From contig NYZA01000113.1 of NCBI GenBank assembly GCA_002686955.1, forward strand, positions 1 through 17,619: a DNA stretch of 17,619 nucleotides. The letters are read 5' to 3'. The notes beneath the pieces were generated by a model. That model was not told where the DNA came from and ran no database searches. It saw nothing but the letters and a program-made list of their open reading frames with translations. Position numbers and translations under genes: made by a program. Positions 1-6,784 of the stretch are shown piece after piece. Position 1 is the stretch's first letter; each line of letters begins with the position of its first letter. The stretch comes from Gemmatimonadota bacterium. Lineage in GTDB: Bacteria > GCA-2686955.

Positions 1-118
1 GGCAACCAGCCTTCCCGCGGACCCAGCTCCTTGATCTCGAAACGAACTCGAACACTGGGCTCGAAAGCCTATGCGCAACAGGCTCCTAGGCACCCTCCGA
101 GGGCCCACTCCGAACCGA

Positions 119-240
119 GCTGCCGCGAAGCGGCAGCAAGATTCACAAGCAAAAGACCCCTTGTGAGCACGCGAGGGATTGAGCTGACGCGAAGCGGCCA
201 GCTCCAATCCCGAGTGCATGGGCTGCTCCGCAGCCCATGC
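119..240. repeat. tandem array of four stem-loops
   Basis: Four inverted repeats follow one another almost without gaps. They are 119-137 (8-bp perfect stem GCTGCCGC/GCGGCAGC, loop GAA), 143-166 (7-bp stem TCACAAG/CTTGTGA, 10-base loop), 175-211 (long imperfect stem GGGATTGAGCTG against CAGCTCCAATCCC around CGC-GAA-GCG) and 216-240 (10-bp perfect stem). Hairpins 1 and 3 share the core GAGCTG-n-CGCGAAGCGG and look like diverged copies. None is followed by a T-run on either strand. The array lies directly downstream of the secreted-protein gene at 241-1869 (-), so it would form the 3' untranslated part of that mRNA. It could be a mRNA-stabilising 3' structure, a REP-like element or a terminator region. 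The stems are seen directly; the role is inferred. Confidence 0.6.
216..240 (-). terminator. possible hairpin terminator of the secreted-protein gene
   Basis: A perfect 10-bp stem (GCATGGGCTG/CAGCCCATGC) with a 5-base loop abuts the stop codon at 241-243, with no spacer. There is no T-run after it in the minus direction, so a classical intrinsic terminator is not supported. A U-less terminator or an exonuclease-blocking 3' hairpin are alternatives. Confidence 0.35.
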
Positions 241-1869
241 CTACTTGAGCATCAACAAACGCGTAGTCTGAACCGTCTCACCCGTCACCAAGCGAGCCGT
301 GTAGACACCCGAAGGAAGCGCCGCACCCTTGTTGTCCCGGCCGTCGAAGCTCACCGAATGATCACCGGCAAGCTCTCGACCGTCCAGCAGAGTGCGCACC
401 AGGCGTCCGCTGACGTCGAAGATCCGCAGCGACACATCCGCCGTCTCCGCCAACGTGAAAGAGACACGCGTCCGCGGGTTGAAGGGATTCGGGCTCGCAT
501 CGTGCAGGGCGGCCTTGCCGCCGATCGCAGGCAAGTCACCCTCGATACCGGTCGCATCCTTCGTGTAGAACACCTCGACGTTGTCGACGTACCAATAGAG
601 GTAGTGTTCCGGGCCGGTGCCGGTGCCGGCGCGCAGACGCACCCTCACATCGGACATTCCGATATAGGCATTCAACGAGTAAGAAATCTCCTCCTCGCCC
701 CAGTCGAAGGTCCCGGCTTCGAGACGGTACTCGATCTCCTGCCAACTCGTGCCACCGTCCGTGGAGACATCGAAATACTGATACCCGCCCACGCCGTCGC
801 GCTTGGCCCGCTCCTGCCAGCGGATCGAGGCGGTCTCCATGTCGGGATCGCCGGAAAGATCGATCGGAGGCAGCTCGACGCCGTTGTCGAGGGGGCGCAG
901 CTCGTGATCGTCCGCATAGTAGGTACCGTCGCCCTGGCTGCTCGCTGGATCTCCGATGAAAAGCGCGTTGGGGGCGGAGACATAGACCGGACGCCCGTCG
1001 GGCTGGGGGTGCGAGTCATCGACGATGTCCCACCAGTCGCCCGAGGGGGTGACGGGCCCGGCGTGCGGATTCCACTCCGGCTTCAGCGCCCCTTCCATGT
1101 CATCTTCGAAGTAGACATCCAAGCTCGTGTTGCCCACGGCGACATCGTCGATGAACCACGCCGAGAGGGCGGGATCGTATATGCCGTCCTCGGGGGATGC
1201 GAACTTGTCCGACGCGAAGTCGAAACGGACAATGACCTCACCGCCGACGTAAGGCGTCAGATTGAAGGTGACCTCTTCCCAGTCGGGGGAAGTGAGGCGT
1301 CCGGACCACCCGGGAATGTCGTGGGTGCCGTCTTGCAGGAAGAAGGCGTAGATGCTGCTGTAGAGGTAGGTCTGTTGCGGTGTGATCACCGACCAGGTCG
1401 TTCCCCCATCGGTCGAGACCCGTACCGTTCCTCCGTCCCACGTGTCGTCGGGAGGCTCCGGATTCGCCCACTCTGCGTCGAAGAACTGCCAGTAGGTCAG
1501 GCCGGTGATACCCGTGGCCGAGCTAAGATCGAGTGTGAGATCGAGCTGCTGCCGCCACATGTTGCCATAGCCGGTCCACCCGTCACCCTCGGTGCCGCAC
1601 CACCAGGCACCGGTTCCGCCGTATGTGTTGAGATCATTGACGTTCCAATAGGTCGGGGCGATCACATCGGTGTAGTCGATCGAGCTCCAACCGCCGGGCA
1701 GAGCGCTGCTCGTATCGAAATCCTCGCTGATCAGCCAAGTCGTATCGGTCAACGCGGAAGTGAGCGGGGGTGCTTCGAGCACGACTTCAGGTGTCTTGAG
1801 CGAGACGTCGAGAGCGCGTGCCGCGCCGCCGATCGCGACGAGGCCGGTCAGGGCAATGGCAATTCGCAT
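241..1869 (-). CDS. secreted two-module MAM/immune-inhibitor-like protein with C-terminal sorting domain
   Basis: A 542-residue exported protein of unknown precise function. The ATG at 1869 is chosen over an upstream in-frame codon at 1905 because it is preceded by GGAGA at 8-base spacing and opens directly into a signal peptide (MRIAIALTGLVAIGGAARA). Residues about 45-250 and 250-440 are two related modules. Each carries a VSTDGGT(T/S)W motif and ends in a W(F/Y)(I/V)D(D/N)V strand (AWFIDDVAVG, LYWYVDNVEV), as in the jelly-roll modules of MAM and immune-inhibitor-A type proteins. Residues about 460-542 form a FlgD-like/type-A sorting domain, with SPNPFNPRTRVSFTL, then LRIFDVSGRLVRTL and a terminal SGVYTARL strand. 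The protein is acidic and Trp/Asp/Gly-rich, as expected for a surface protein. No protease motif is visible, so a binding or structural role is likelier than catalysis. Signal and sorting domain are firm; the module family is a fold-level guess. Confidence 0.88.
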   Translation of the reverse strand: MRIAIALTGLVAIGGAARALDVSLKTPEVVLEAPPLTSALTDTTWLISEDFDTSSALPGGWSSIDYTDVIAPTYWNVNDLNTYGGTGAWWCGTEGDGWTGYGNMWRQQLDLTLDLSSATGITGLTYWQFFDAEWANPEPPDDTWDGGTVRVSTDGGTTWSVITPQQTYLYSSIYAFFLQDGTHDIPGWSGRLTSPDWEEVTFNLTPYVGGEVIVRFDFASDKFASPEDGIYDPALSAWFIDDVAVGNTSLDVYFEDDMEGALKPEWNPHAGPVTPSGDWWDIVDDSHPQPDGRPVYVSAPNALFIGDPASSQGDGTYYADDHELRPLDNGVELPPIDLSGDPDMETASIRWQERAKRDGVGGYQYFDVSTDGGTSWQEIEYRLEAGTFDWGEEEISYSLNAYIGMSDVRVRLRAGTGTGPEHYLYWYVDNVEVFYTKDATGIEGDLPAIGGKAALHDASPNPFNPRTRVSFTLAETADVSLRIFDVSGRLVRTLLDGRELAGDHSVSFDGRDNKGAALPSGVYTARLVTGETVQTTRLLMLK

Positions 1870-1981
1870 TATTCCGATCTCCAGGGAAAGCGGCGCGCCG
1901 GGCATTCGATCCGCACCGGCGAAGGCGACCGCGGGGCAAGCGACTGGACCCTCCGCGGAGGCGAAGGGCGACCGTTTCGCG

Positions 1982-2000
1982 GGAGGTTAGCACTAACTCC
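1982..2000. promoter_or_regulatory. palindrome in the divergent intergenic region, candidate operator
   Basis: GGAGGTTAGCACTAACTCC is a near-perfect palindrome: GTTAG-CA-CTAAC flanked by GGA/TCC with one bulged G. It lies between the divergent starts at 1869 (-) and 2103 (+), where a shared operator would sit. A possible plus-strand -10 box, TATCAT, is at 2042-2047, about 55 bases before the downstream start, but I see no good -35. Regulatory role is inferred. Confidence 0.35.
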
Positions 2001-2102
2001 AGAGAGTGGCCGCCCCCTTCTCCGGAGGGAGCACCGGGCGTTATCATCTGTTCGTCGGTCGGCGGCTGGCGGTTGGCGCGTTGGACCTGAAGGAACGACG
2101 GA

Positions 2103-2445
2103 ATGAAGATCCTATCGATCGCCCAAAAAGCCCTCGTATCTCCCTTGGGCGTGGCGTTGGCCACCGGGATCCACGTACCGGACGACTACCCCACCATCCA
2201 GGAAGCGATCGAGGGCGGCTGGCCGGGCGAGGGCAATGTCGATGCCGACCCCTTGTTTTGGAGCTATCGCGGATTCCCCTTCCCTCCGGACCAAGAGCCC
2301 TTGCAGGAATAACTTCCCATTTTGGTATCCGAACGGTGCGCGTAGCGACATGGGAGCGTACGGGGGACCGGGCAACGCGGGTTGGTTGTCGCGACTCTAT
2401 CTGCTCGGCTCGGCCGAACTCACTCCGAAGGGAGCTTCCCGATGA
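2103..2445 (+). pseudogene. collapsed right-handed parallel beta-helix protein (internal deletion plus frameshift)
   Basis: The first frame (2103-2258) starts with a signal-like N-terminus, then GIHVPDDYPTIQEAIEGG, the hallmark opening of secreted pectate-lyase-like beta-helix proteins. It jumps at once to GEGNVDADPLF, which normally lies several hundred residues later. Everything between, the helix itself, is missing; the join is in AIEGGWPGEG. At the T-run 2256-2259 one extra base shifts the frame. The typical C-terminus continues in the next frame: LRTKSPC, then YPNGARSDMGAYGGPGNAGW, ending at TGA 2443-2445. That stop overlaps the ATG of the next gene by four bases (ATGA), which supports this second frame being the ancestral one. 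An AAGGA sequence precedes the ATG at 2103. The gene is certainly not full length; family members usually have 400 or more residues. Confidence 0.78.
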
Positions 2446-3619
2446 CCCGAAGATCCGCCCATCTCATCATCGCCCTGTTGGTAGCGGCAGGGATAGCACA
2501 AGCGACGTACCCCGAGCTCGATTGCCTCCTCGCGACCCCTGAATTCGATCTGATCGGAACAGCCACGCAAGTCGTCGTGCTCGGGAGCGACGAGGAGGGG
2601 GCGCCGACCGCTCTCGCGCGGGTTCCGATCTCCGGCGGCGTCTGGGCGATCGCGTTCGAGGACGGGCTCGCGATCGTCGCGACCGGCAGCGACACGGTGC
2701 TGAGCGTGGATTTGACCGATCCCGCCTCGCCGGAGAGGATCGGCGGCTATTTGCCCACTCTCGGGGAATCGCATATCAGCTCGGTTGCGCTGGCGCCGGA
2801 GAGAGGGTATCTGCGCCTTCGCGACGGAGGCCTGGAGATCCTCGACCTGACCGATCCGGCTTCGCCGACCCTCGCGGGGACCTGGGATTCGCGTACCGAT
2901 TCCGGCCCCGGCGTCGCGGCCGGTCCCGAGGGAGCGGTCTATCTCGCCTGCGACGATGCCGGAGCACCCGGCTGGTGGCTCGATGTCGTGGATGCATCCG
3001 ATCCCGAAGCCCCGGTTCGGACCGATTCCCTGGACCTCCCGGATCCCGCGTGGCTCTGGCCGCTTTCGCACACACCGATCGTGAGCACCGGCTCACTCCT
3101 GCTCACCCCCTTTTGGGGCGGCCTGACCGCCTGGGATCTGAACGATCCCTTCCATCCATCCCGCAATTGGTCGGCGGCCGTCCCGGGCGAGGCCAGAATG
3201 TCCGGTATCGCCGCCACCGCTTCGTTCTCGACAGTGAAGGCGGGCTCGAGAGTGCCGGCAGCTTCTTGCCCGACCTGTTCAGGGCACGTCTCGGGACCAC
3301 CCGCGGTCTCGGCAGCGACGAGCTGATCGTCGCTCAGAGATGGCCCGGCTCCTCCCGCTCCGAGTTGGAGCTCTACATCACGGGACCGGGCTCCAGCATC
3401 CGGTCGCGCGGCCTTCTCATGGCCAAAGAGCAAGAGTGGGGCGGAGCAGAGCTCCAATTGCTCGACGACGCTCTCGTCGTCTGGGGATCGACCGACACAC
3501 TCCGCACCCTGAACGCCGATCTTCCCGGCCCGCCGGTCGAGCTCGGCGCGTGGGAGGACGGCCTAGTTCATAGTGTTCAACACTCGAATCGGCGCGGTCA
3601 TCGGTCAATACAGAATTAG
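2442..3619 (+). pseudogene. LVIVD-repeat beta-propeller secreted protein, frameshifted and 3'-truncated
   Basis: The ATG at 2442 follows GAAGGGAG at good spacing and encodes an export signal (MTRRSAHLIIALLVAAGIAQA). It overlaps the preceding pseudogene stop by four bases, so the two were once an operon. Four LVIVD-type repeats are visible: VDLTDPASPERIGGY, LDLTDPASPTLAGTW, VVDASDPEAPVRTDSL and AWDLNDPFHPSRNW. This family forms extracellular beta-propellers. Around 3213-3224 the reading frame shifts by -1. The first frame becomes low-quality Ser/Ala-rich sequence ending at 3326, while native-looking protein continues in the other frame as FVLDSEGGLESAGSFLPDLF and runs to 3619. The last about 15 residues (HSVQHSNRRGHRSIQN) look non-native, and no sorting domain follows, so the 3' end is lost. 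A sequencing error could explain the frameshift alone but not the missing end. Confidence 0.72.
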
Positions 3620-3626
3620 GCGACGC

Positions 3627-4000
3627 TCAAGGGTCGTGGGAGTGCGCGACAAAAGCGCCGGCGAGGTCGTACACCCGCAGATCGATCTCGCTCTCCCGAA
3701 GAAGCGACACCTGTACGCGTATGCGCGGATTGAAAGGATTCGGCCCCACACTGAGCACCGGTCGGCCGAGCGGAGGCGCACCGTCGCGTTCCGATTCCAG
3801 ACCCACCGCGCCCTCTTCGGCAATGCGCAACACCTGGTCCGCGGCCAGATCGATCTCCGTCGCGACGGCGCCGGAGAGCCAGTGAATCCGCAAGGTATCG
3901 ATCGAAGTGGCTTCGGAGAGACCGAAATGGAGCGTCAAGCCACCCTGCGCCGCGCGCCTCGATTGCGAAGCGACCTCTTGCCATTCAGGGTTCGGATCTG
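3627..4000 (-). pseudogene. ASPIC/UnbV plus FlgD-like C-terminal fragment, truncated at both ends
   Basis: Open minus-strand sequence without a credible start encodes the tail of an ASPIC/UnbV domain (WQEVASQSRRAAQGG, LTLHFGLSEATSIDTLRIHW). A sorting-domain start follows (SVGPNPFNPRIRVQVSLL, then LRVYDLAGAFVAHS). The translation stops at TGA 3627-3629 in the middle of the FlgD-like domain; compare the complete version in the protein at 241-1869. The N-terminal FG-GAP/VCBS region that normally precedes ASPIC is absent. The frame is the same as that of the sigma factor gene just upstream and begins right after its TAA (4032), so the 5' breakpoint lies within about 40 bases of that gene. A TTG at 3936-3938 could nominally start a 103-residue ORF, but it lies inside the domain and has no ribosome site. 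Confidence 0.75.
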
Positions 4001-4031
4001 ATCGATCACCTGGCTTCCCGCCCCGCCCGGC

Positions 4032-4922
4032 TTACGCGACCTCCGCCTTTCTTGCGATCGTTGTAGCAACCGGCTCCGGAGCGGAGCTCGAAAGGGGGGA
4101 TCGCTCCAGATCAGCCAGCGCGGCCGCGAGTGAGCGAAGAGCCCGCGACTTGATTTGACGAGCGTTCTCGCGGGTGAATCCGTGCATCTTCCCGACCGCG
4201 TCCAGGGTATGAGGATCTTCACCATTCAGCCCGAAGTAGAGTTCGAGAACCCGGCGGTGGCGTTCCGGCAGCGTGGCGAGCGCCTCGTGGAGGCGATTGG
4301 AGCGATGACGTTTGCGGTAGATCCTGTCCGGTCTGGAGTCGGGATCGTCGGCCAGAACATCGAGAAACGACGTGCCGGGCTCGACGAAGATATCGGCGTC
4401 GAGGGAGAGCGGCCCCTGCGATTGACGGCGATCTTCCGAGAGGGCCTTGGTCGGGAGCCCCAACTCGGTCGCAACCTCGTCCTCTTCGGCGGGACGGCCC
4501 AGCTTCGAAGAGAGTCGCGCCTCCGCTTTCCGAGCCTTGCGGATCCGTTTCACCTTGTACGCGGGCAGGCGAACGGTGCGGCCGTGGTCCATCAGGGCCT
4601 GCACGATCGACTGCCGAACCCACCACGAGGCATAGGAGAGGAAGCGGAACCCCCTCTCCGGGTCGAATCGTTCGGTCGCTCGAATCAGACCGAGATTCCC
4701 CTCCTGAATCAGGTCGTGGAGCGAGAGTCCCTGATACTGATACCGCTTCGCCACCTGAACGACGAATCGCAGATGAGAGCTGACGAGCCGATTCCTCGCC
4801 TCGTTATCGCCCTTCCGCGCGCTACGACACAGCTCGCGCTCCTCATCCGCTCCCAGTAAAGGCAGGGCTCCGATCGAATCGAGGTAGTGATCCAATTCAT
4901 TCGTGATGGCGACGGCGCTCAT
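4032..4922 (-). CDS. sigma-70 family RNA polymerase sigma factor, group 2-like (RpoD/RpoS type)
   Basis: A 296-residue primary-like sigma factor without region 1.1. Region 1.2 covers about 8-40. Region 2 covers 42-120, with the core-binding and -10 recognition stretch LIQEGNLGLIRATERFDPERG and ASWWVRQSI. Region 3 lies around 121-200 and region 4 around 205-268. The region 4.2 helix-turn-helix (about 239-262, TLDAVGKMHGFTRENARQIK) keeps the Arg/Glu and Arg/Gln positions that contact a TTGACA-type -35. The usual RER(V/I)RQIK is changed to RENARQIK, and the position matching E. coli RpoD Thr440 is Val. The C-terminal 30 residues (Ser/Ala/Pro-rich) extend beyond the family end. The ATG at 4922 has GGAGG close upstream. 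No anti-sigma gene is adjacent. It follows the CtpA-like protease gene after 146 bases, so co-transcription is possible. It is probably an alternative general-stress or stationary-phase sigma rather than the housekeeping one. Confidence 0.93.
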   Translation of the reverse strand: MSAVAITNELDHYLDSIGALPLLGADEERELCRSARKGDNEARNRLVSSHLRFVVQVAKRYQYQGLSLHDLIQEGNLGLIRATERFDPERGFRFLSYASWWVRQSIVQALMDHGRTVRLPAYKVKRIRKARKAEARLSSKLGRPAEEDEVATELGLPTKALSEDRRQSQGPLSLDADIFVEPGTSFLDVLADDPDSRPDRIYRKRHRSNRLHEALATLPERHRRVLELYFGLNGEDPHTLDAVGKMHGFTRENARQIKSRALRSLAAALADLERSPLSSSAPEPVATTIARKAEVA

Positions 4923-5051
4923 GGATCCTCCATGTGAGATCGTGGTCGATCCTCATGAGCAAAAGCCATGCCGCCCTCATGAATCCCCTTGAAGTCGCTC
5001 GCCCATATCAGGTTGCCGCGATCGCCGCCGGGATTGGAGTGGCAACGGAAG

Positions 5052-5066
5052 TGAACGTACCGTTCA
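5052..5066. promoter_or_regulatory. 15-base inverted repeat between ctpA and the sigma gene
   Basis: TGAACG-TAC-CGTTCA is a perfect 6+3+6 inverted repeat starting two bases beyond the ctpA stop codon (5069-5071). It is nested inside a wider imperfect one (AGTGAA...TTCACT). It could be an operator upstream of the sigma gene, whose start is 130 bases further on, or a short 3' hairpin of ctpA. There is no T-run. Confidence 0.3.
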
Positions 5067-5068
5067 AT

Positions 5069-6658
5069 TCACTCCGTGAGAGTAACGATTCGTTCAGGAT
5101 CGGCGGCGGCGAGCGCCCTCGTCTCGTCTACCTTGACCCAGAGATCGTCCTTCGTGAGGACGCCGTCCAGCAGGTCGATCGTTTCTCCGAGCTGGTGGTC
5201 CGCTTCGAGACCGAATCGATAACCCGCCTCCATTCCGTGCAGCTTGGTCGCGATCTGGCGGCTGATGGCGCTGACGATGTACTCCCTGTCCTCTTCGAGC
5301 TCAACGTCGTCGAACTCGATCTCGGCCTCTCGAAGGTGCTGGCTGAACTCGTAGAGCATCTCATCGCTCACCCGCGGTCGATCTCCGAGATCGCGATCGG
5401 ATGAGGTCGCCTCGACAGCGAACTTGAAGAAGAGGTCCTTGCGGAGGATGTCGATGAGAAGCCGTGACGCCTCGGGAGCCTCCACGACGACATCCGGCTT
5501 GATTCCACCGCCACCTTCGATCGGCCGTCCGGACTCGGTCTTGAAATGCTCCGGCTCCTCGTCTTCGTCCGAAGCGCTCTTGCCGCTACGATGCTCCGGC
5601 CGGTGGATCGAGCGGCCGCTGGGCGTGTAGTACAGCGCCGTCGTCAGCTTCAAGGCGGTGCCCGACGACAGGTTTCGGACCGTTTGGACCGACCCTTTCC
5701 CATAGGTGCTCACGCCGAGGACGACTCCGATGTCGTAGTCCTGAATGGCACCGGAGACAATCTCTGAAGCGCTTGCGGTGCCGTCGTTTACCATCACTAC
5801 AAGCGGGATTTCGCCCAGAATCGACCGGTGCGGTGCCGCCCATTCCCGGCTATCGGAGGGGTGGCGGCCTTTGGTGTAGACGACGAGCTTCCCTTTCTCG
5901 ACGAAGAGATCGGCCACCGCGACGGCCTGCTCGAGCAGTCCACCGGAGTTGTTCCGTAGATCGAGGATCATCGCCCGGACATCTTGATCGAGCAGATCTT
6001 CCATCGCGAGCGCCAGCTCTTCACTGGCCACCTCGGAGAAATTGACCAGGCGTACGTAGCCGATCCGGTCGCCGACCACGCCGGCGAAGGGGATCGATTT
6101 GATCGCGATCACATCGCGTGTGATGGTGAAGTCGAAAGGATCGGAGATTCCGGCACGGGCGATCGTGATCGTCACGTCAGTGCCCTTCGGCCCACGCAGC
6201 TTCGTGACCGCCTCTTCGGTCGTGATGCCATCGGTGGGCTCGCCCTCGATCGCCACGATCCGATCTCCCGCCTCGATCCCTTTCTGCCAGGCGGGTGTGC
6301 CCTCCATCGGAGACATGACCGTGAGGAAGTCGTCCCGAATCGAGATGACGATTCCGAGCCCCCCAAAGCTGCCCTTGGTATCGATCCGCAGCTCACCGTA
6401 GGCCGTCTCGTCGAGAAAGACCGAGTGGGCATCGAGATCGCGCATCATGCCCCGAATAGACGAATGAACGAGGTCCTTGGCGTCTATATCGTCGACGTAG
6501 TTCCGTTTCACTTCGTCGAGCACCTCGGTGAAGAGATGCACGTAACTGTAGGTGCCGCTGGCCGTGGCCTGCACATACCCGTCGGTCATGAATCCGAGAA
6601 AAACGCCACTCACGAGAATCGTGCAAGTGGTCACCAGGATCGATCGCGCATTCCGCAT
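5069..6658 (-). CDS. ctpA: C-terminal processing peptidase, S41 family (CtpA/Prc type)
   Basis: A 529-residue periplasmic or membrane-anchored serine protease that trims or degrades proteins from the C-terminus. The ATG at 6658 is preferred to one at 6697 because GGAGG stands 8 bases upstream, and it begins with a signal anchor (about residues 6-24). A helical N-terminal segment (35-95) is followed by a PDZ domain (about 97-170, GGLGIVI...GIEAGDRIVAIEG). The S41 core comes next: GYVRLVNFSE, LDLRNNSGGLLEQAV, then NDGTASASEIVSGA and STYGKGSVQT. The expected Ser/Lys/Gln catalytic set falls at Ser296, Lys321 and Gln325, with the same spacing as in CtpB. The usual NPGG is NSGG here. The C-terminal 130 residues are acidic and beyond the core, with GGGIKPDVVV marking the domain end. 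It lies between tmk and the sigma gene; an extended -10 promoter candidate lies about 100 bases upstream. Confidence 0.95.
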   Translation of the reverse strand: MRNARSILVTTCTILVSGVFLGFMTDGYVQATASGTYSYVHLFTEVLDEVKRNYVDDIDAKDLVHSSIRGMMRDLDAHSVFLDETAYGELRIDTKGSFGGLGIVISIRDDFLTVMSPMEGTPAWQKGIEAGDRIVAIEGEPTDGITTEEAVTKLRGPKGTDVTITIARAGISDPFDFTITRDVIAIKSIPFAGVVGDRIGYVRLVNFSEVASEELALAMEDLLDQDVRAMILDLRNNSGGLLEQAVAVADLFVEKGKLVVYTKGRHPSDSREWAAPHRSILGEIPLVVMVNDGTASASEIVSGAIQDYDIGVVLGVSTYGKGSVQTVRNLSSGTALKLTTALYYTPSGRSIHRPEHRSGKSASDEDEEPEHFKTESGRPIEGGGGIKPDVVVEAPEASRLLIDILRKDLFFKFAVEATSSDRDLGDRPRVSDEMLYEFSQHLREAEIEFDDVELEEDREYIVSAISRQIATKLHGMEAGYRFGLEADHQLGETIDLLDGVLTKDDLWVKVDETRALAAADPERIVTLTE

Positions 6659-6755
6659 TGAGCGGTCCTCCGATGGCAATGGCTCTGTTCGGATCATCGG
6701 GCAGTTTTGCCTTCGAGGCCAGTCGAGCGCCGGGTTCGAGCAGTCCGGCTCCTAG

Positions 6756-6764
6756 ATTCTATCA
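6756..6764 (-). promoter_or_regulatory. candidate extended -10 promoter upstream of ctpA
   Basis: On the minus strand the sequence reads TGATAGAAT, a TGn extension followed by a 5/6 match to TATAAT. It lies in the 126-base gap after tmk. I see no matching -35, which fits extended -10 promoters. It would give a leader of about 90 bases and let ctpA be expressed apart from the upstream genes. Confidence 0.35.
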
Positions 6765-6784
6765 TCCGGCCCACGCAGGACTCG

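Noticed and set aside
119-240. CRISPR array or tRNA cluster
   Set aside because: The repeats differ in sequence and spacing and there are no spacers. No tRNA T-loop or acceptor pattern is present.
31-2106. 691-residue plus-strand ORF covering the left end
   Set aside because: It is antisense to the 241-1869 gene, which has a signal peptide, paired modules and a sorting domain. The plus product is Arg/Gly/Val-rich with no domain and no ribosome site.
2103-2312. A novel 69-residue secreted peptide
   Set aside because: Its two halves are the first and last motifs of beta-helix proteins and the remaining C-terminus lies in the next frame, so it is a remnant.
4155-4859. 234-residue plus-strand ORF
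   Set aside because: Antisense shadow of the sigma factor gene, whose regions 1.2-4 are all recognisable on the other strand.
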